Below, piece after piece: positions 63,439 through 64,000 of a stretch of DNA of 64,000 nt. The position numbers and the translations under genes were made by a program. A model generated the notes under the pieces. It ran no database searches. It was not told where the DNA came from and saw only the letters and a program-made list of their open reading frames with translations. Position 1 is the stretch's first letter. Each line of letters begins with the position of its first letter. Source of the DNA: Herbaspirillum chlorophenolicum (GTDB taxonomy: Bacteria; Pseudomonadota; Gammaproteobacteria; Burkholderiales; Burkholderiaceae_D); the NCBI RefSeq assembly GCF_001189955.1, contig NZ_LFLT01000019.1, positions 1 to 64,000 on the forward strand, written 5' to 3'.

Positions 63439-64000
63439 GTGATTCTGAACGTGTTCAAGCGCATTCCCCTGCCCAGCGCCTTGCTGTTGTCTGCCGCCCT
63501 GCTGGCAACGGCTGCGCAGGCCCAGACTTTTTCGCTGGACCAGGTGACGGCCCGCGCCAAGGAACTGGTCGAGCAGCCTTACCGCAAGCCTGTGAGCAAT
63601 CTGCCGCCGGTGTTTTCCAGCATGCAGTTTGCCGACTATATGAAGATCCAGCCCAAGAGCGAGAAGTTCGAATGGCGCGACCAGAAGACGCCATTCAAAC
63701 TGGCCTTCTACCACCAGGGCATGCAGTTCAACTCGCCGGTACTGATCCATGAAATCGTCGGCGGCCGCATGCAAGAGATCGGCTACAGCACCGACCGCTT
63801 CGACTTCGGCGACCTGCATTTCGACAAGGAGAGCACTTCGCACCTGGGATATGCGGGCTTTCGCGTGGTCTATCCGGTCAACAGCCCCGGCAAGGAAGAC
63901 GAGGTGATGAGCGTGCTGGGCGCGAGCTATTTTCGCGTGATCGGCAAGGGGCAGGTGTACGGCCTGTCTGCGCGCGGCCTGGCCATCGATACCGCGATGA
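63439..64000 (+). CDS. opgG: Glucan biosynthesis protein OpgG (partial, cut by window end)
   Basis: The first 187 codons of a periplasmic glucan protein. GTG start with a GGAG site 6 bases upstream, a Sec signal peptide (about 1-28, ending AQA), then FSLDQVTARAKELVEQPYRKP, PPVFSSMQFADYMKIQPK, LAFYHQGMQFNSPVLIHEIV and GYAGFRVVYPVNSPGKEDEVMSVLGASYFRVIGKGQVYGLSARGLAIDTA, all OpgG/MdoG family landmarks. It is needed for osmoregulated periplasmic glucan backbones, usually with OpgH downstream. The remainder lies beyond the window. Confidence 0.92.
   Translation, partial: MILNVFKRIPLPSALLLSAALLATAAQAQTFSLDQVTARAKELVEQPYRKPVSNLPPVFSSMQFADYMKIQPKSEKFEWRDQKTPFKLAFYHQGMQFNSPVLIHEIVGGRMQEIGYSTDRFDFGDLHFDKESTSHLGYAGFRVVYPVNSPGKEDEVMSVLGASYFRVIGKGQVYGLSARGLAIDTAM

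Overview
The window reads as chromosomal DNA of a GC-rich betaproteobacterium, most likely Oxalobacteraceae close to Herbaspirillum. The grounds are a PHB phasin gene with palindromes resembling the Herbaspirillum PhbF (PhaR) site, a dat-ybeD-lipB-lipA neighbourhood, betaproteobacterial small families (DUF3717, DUF2917, DUF2863-like), and a glrK-qseG-glrR operon. This assignment rests on recognising families by eye, not on a database search. I saw no rRNA, tRNA, CRISPR array, prophage or transposase gene.

Layout. 0.2-6 kb: BON-domain protein, the GlrK/QseG/GlrR two-component operon, and an M20 peptidase. 6-12.9 kb: a 14-TM MFS exporter, an HD-GYP protein convergent with a BLUF blue-light sensor, a 270-bp element with perfect 27-bp inverted ends, folE, a solitary flgH and two small exported proteins. 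12.9-22.4 kb: amino-acid catabolism, with DadA, an SDR with a substituted catalytic tyrosine, a polar amino-acid ABC transporter, an Lrp regulator, and a three-gene operon predicted to turn lysine into D-2-hydroxyglutarate (lysine 6-dehydrogenase, aldehyde dehydrogenase, HglS/DUF1338). 22.6-27 kb: a lipoprotein, a DUF2863-like protein, an EamA exporter and a double-domain Asp/Glu racemase-like protein. 27-32 kb: an organosulfur cluster (NlpA-like binding protein, flavin monooxygenase, two SfnB-type enzymes, one frameshifted). 32-37.5 kb: two MFS transporters, two small proteins, a patatin-like lipase and phasin. 37.5-46.4 kb: an FAD oxidoreductase, a MarR-GNAT fusion, an LtrA protein, a YXWGXW-like secreted protein, MnmC with a degenerate methyltransferase half, and a GntR regulator with an AEC transporter. 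46.5-56.4 kb: a CHASE-PAS-GGDEF-EAL protein, a CobW GTPase, ribA, lipA/lipB, DUF2917/LysR, ybeD and dat. 56.6-64 kb: two divergent ABC exporters, a GH3 glucosidase (bglX) and the start of opgG, cut by the window edge.

Themes. Two c-di-GMP proteins are present, one beside a photoreceptor. Amino-acid and D-amino-acid metabolism recurs (DadA, Dat, racemase, lysine operon). Cofactor genes are scattered (folE, ribA, lipAB, mnmC). The most unusual DNA is the 9528-9797 element. Its 35-nt palindromic ends recur as single copies upstream of bglX and ltrA, so it looks like a REP/REPIN-type family. Several intergenic dyads look like undescribed operators, and three share a (T/A)TGC-N7-GCA(T/A) plan that contains the LysR-type T-N11-A signature.
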